From Marisimplicoccus sp964437815 (GTDB lineage: Bacteria; Bacteroidota; Bacteroidia; Flavobacteriales; Flavobacteriaceae): DNA of 42,535 nt. A program made the translations under genes and the position numbers. Under the pieces are notes generated by a model, which searched no databases, had not been told where the DNA came from, and saw nothing but the letters and a program-made list of their open reading frames with translations. The stretch lies in assembly GCA_964437815.1 (NCBI GenBank), contig CAYTIE010000009.1:1-42535 (forward strand), read 5' to 3'. How positions within the stretch are numbered: the first letter of the stretch is position 1; each line of letters begins with the position of its first letter. Positions 42,531 through 42,535 of the stretch are shown here, one piece after another.

Positions 42531-42535
42531 ATTTG

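Noticed and set aside
1..42535. tRNA, rRNA, CRISPR, insertion sequences or phage genes
   Set aside because: Reading the intergenic stretches, all under 300 bp, gave no cloverleaf, repeat-spacer array, transposase or integrase.

Overview
The window is a gene-dense, AT-rich (roughly 70 percent A+T by eye) piece of a Bacteroidota chromosome, most likely a streamlined marine flavobacterium. Four things point there: the order UvrD-type helicase / superoxide dismutase / purF / pfkB / rnhA / purN / acpP / fabF / IPExxxVDY protein / pyk; a complete Bat aerotolerance operon; a SUF operon followed by a DUF3078 protein; and the family-specific forms of PurF, IPExxxVDY and DUF3078. Shine-Dalgarno sequences are essentially absent and a few starts show the Bacteroidota -7 box TAnnTTTG. 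Intergenic spaces are tiny, and several convergent pairs overlap or sit 2 bp apart. A run of exactly 100 Ns (22239-22338) shows this is a draft scaffold.

Layout. 1-323 (-): start of a UvrD/RecB-like helicase cut by the window edge. 401-1006 (+): superoxide dismutase, sharing a bidirectional terminator with the minus-strand operon purN-rnhA-pfkB-purF (4920-1149). 5057-9988 (+): acpP, fabF, an IPExxxVDY protein with no ordinary start codon, pyk, and an ALDH7-type aldehyde dehydrogenase; rnc, usually found after fabF in flavobacteria, is not here. 9991-11001 (-): pheS. 11097-11594 (+): cvpA. 20287-11587 (-): moxR, DUF58, BatD-like, batA, batB, batC, batD, batE, an envelope complex of an AAA ATPase, VWA and TPR proteins. 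23330-20384 (-): a cystathionine gamma-synthase-type PLP enzyme (3' end lost in the N gap), lpxH (5' end lost in the gap), hflX. 23419-24300 (+): DMT permease.

24297-31734 is a sugar catabolic island in two divergent arms: GMC oxidoreductase plus its Tat-exported subunit 3 (minus), and TIM-barrel epimerase, MFS permease, Gfo/Idh/MocA oxidoreductase, second TIM barrel and DUF1080 lipoprotein (plus). Together these families match the 3-keto-glycoside pathway: C3 oxidation of a glycoside, cleavage, and reduction of the 3-keto sugar. The GMC enzyme carries a C-x5-C-x3-C motif like that of the [3Fe-4S] cluster in FAD-dependent glucose dehydrogenases, but no cytochrome partner is encoded nearby. 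31760-32911 (+): gmk and nadD.

40611-32914 (-): the operon sufB-sufC-sufD-sufS-sufE-DUF59, then DUF3078 and a glycosyltransferase. 40678-41712 (+): thiL. 42530-41715 (-): a ZIP metal transporter. No tRNA, rRNA, CRISPR, transposase or phage gene was seen. No stretch over 300 bp lacks a gene. I see no wholly new system; the most interesting items are the 3-keto-glycoside island, the structured intergenic element at 1008-1108, and lineage changes in otherwise conserved operons.
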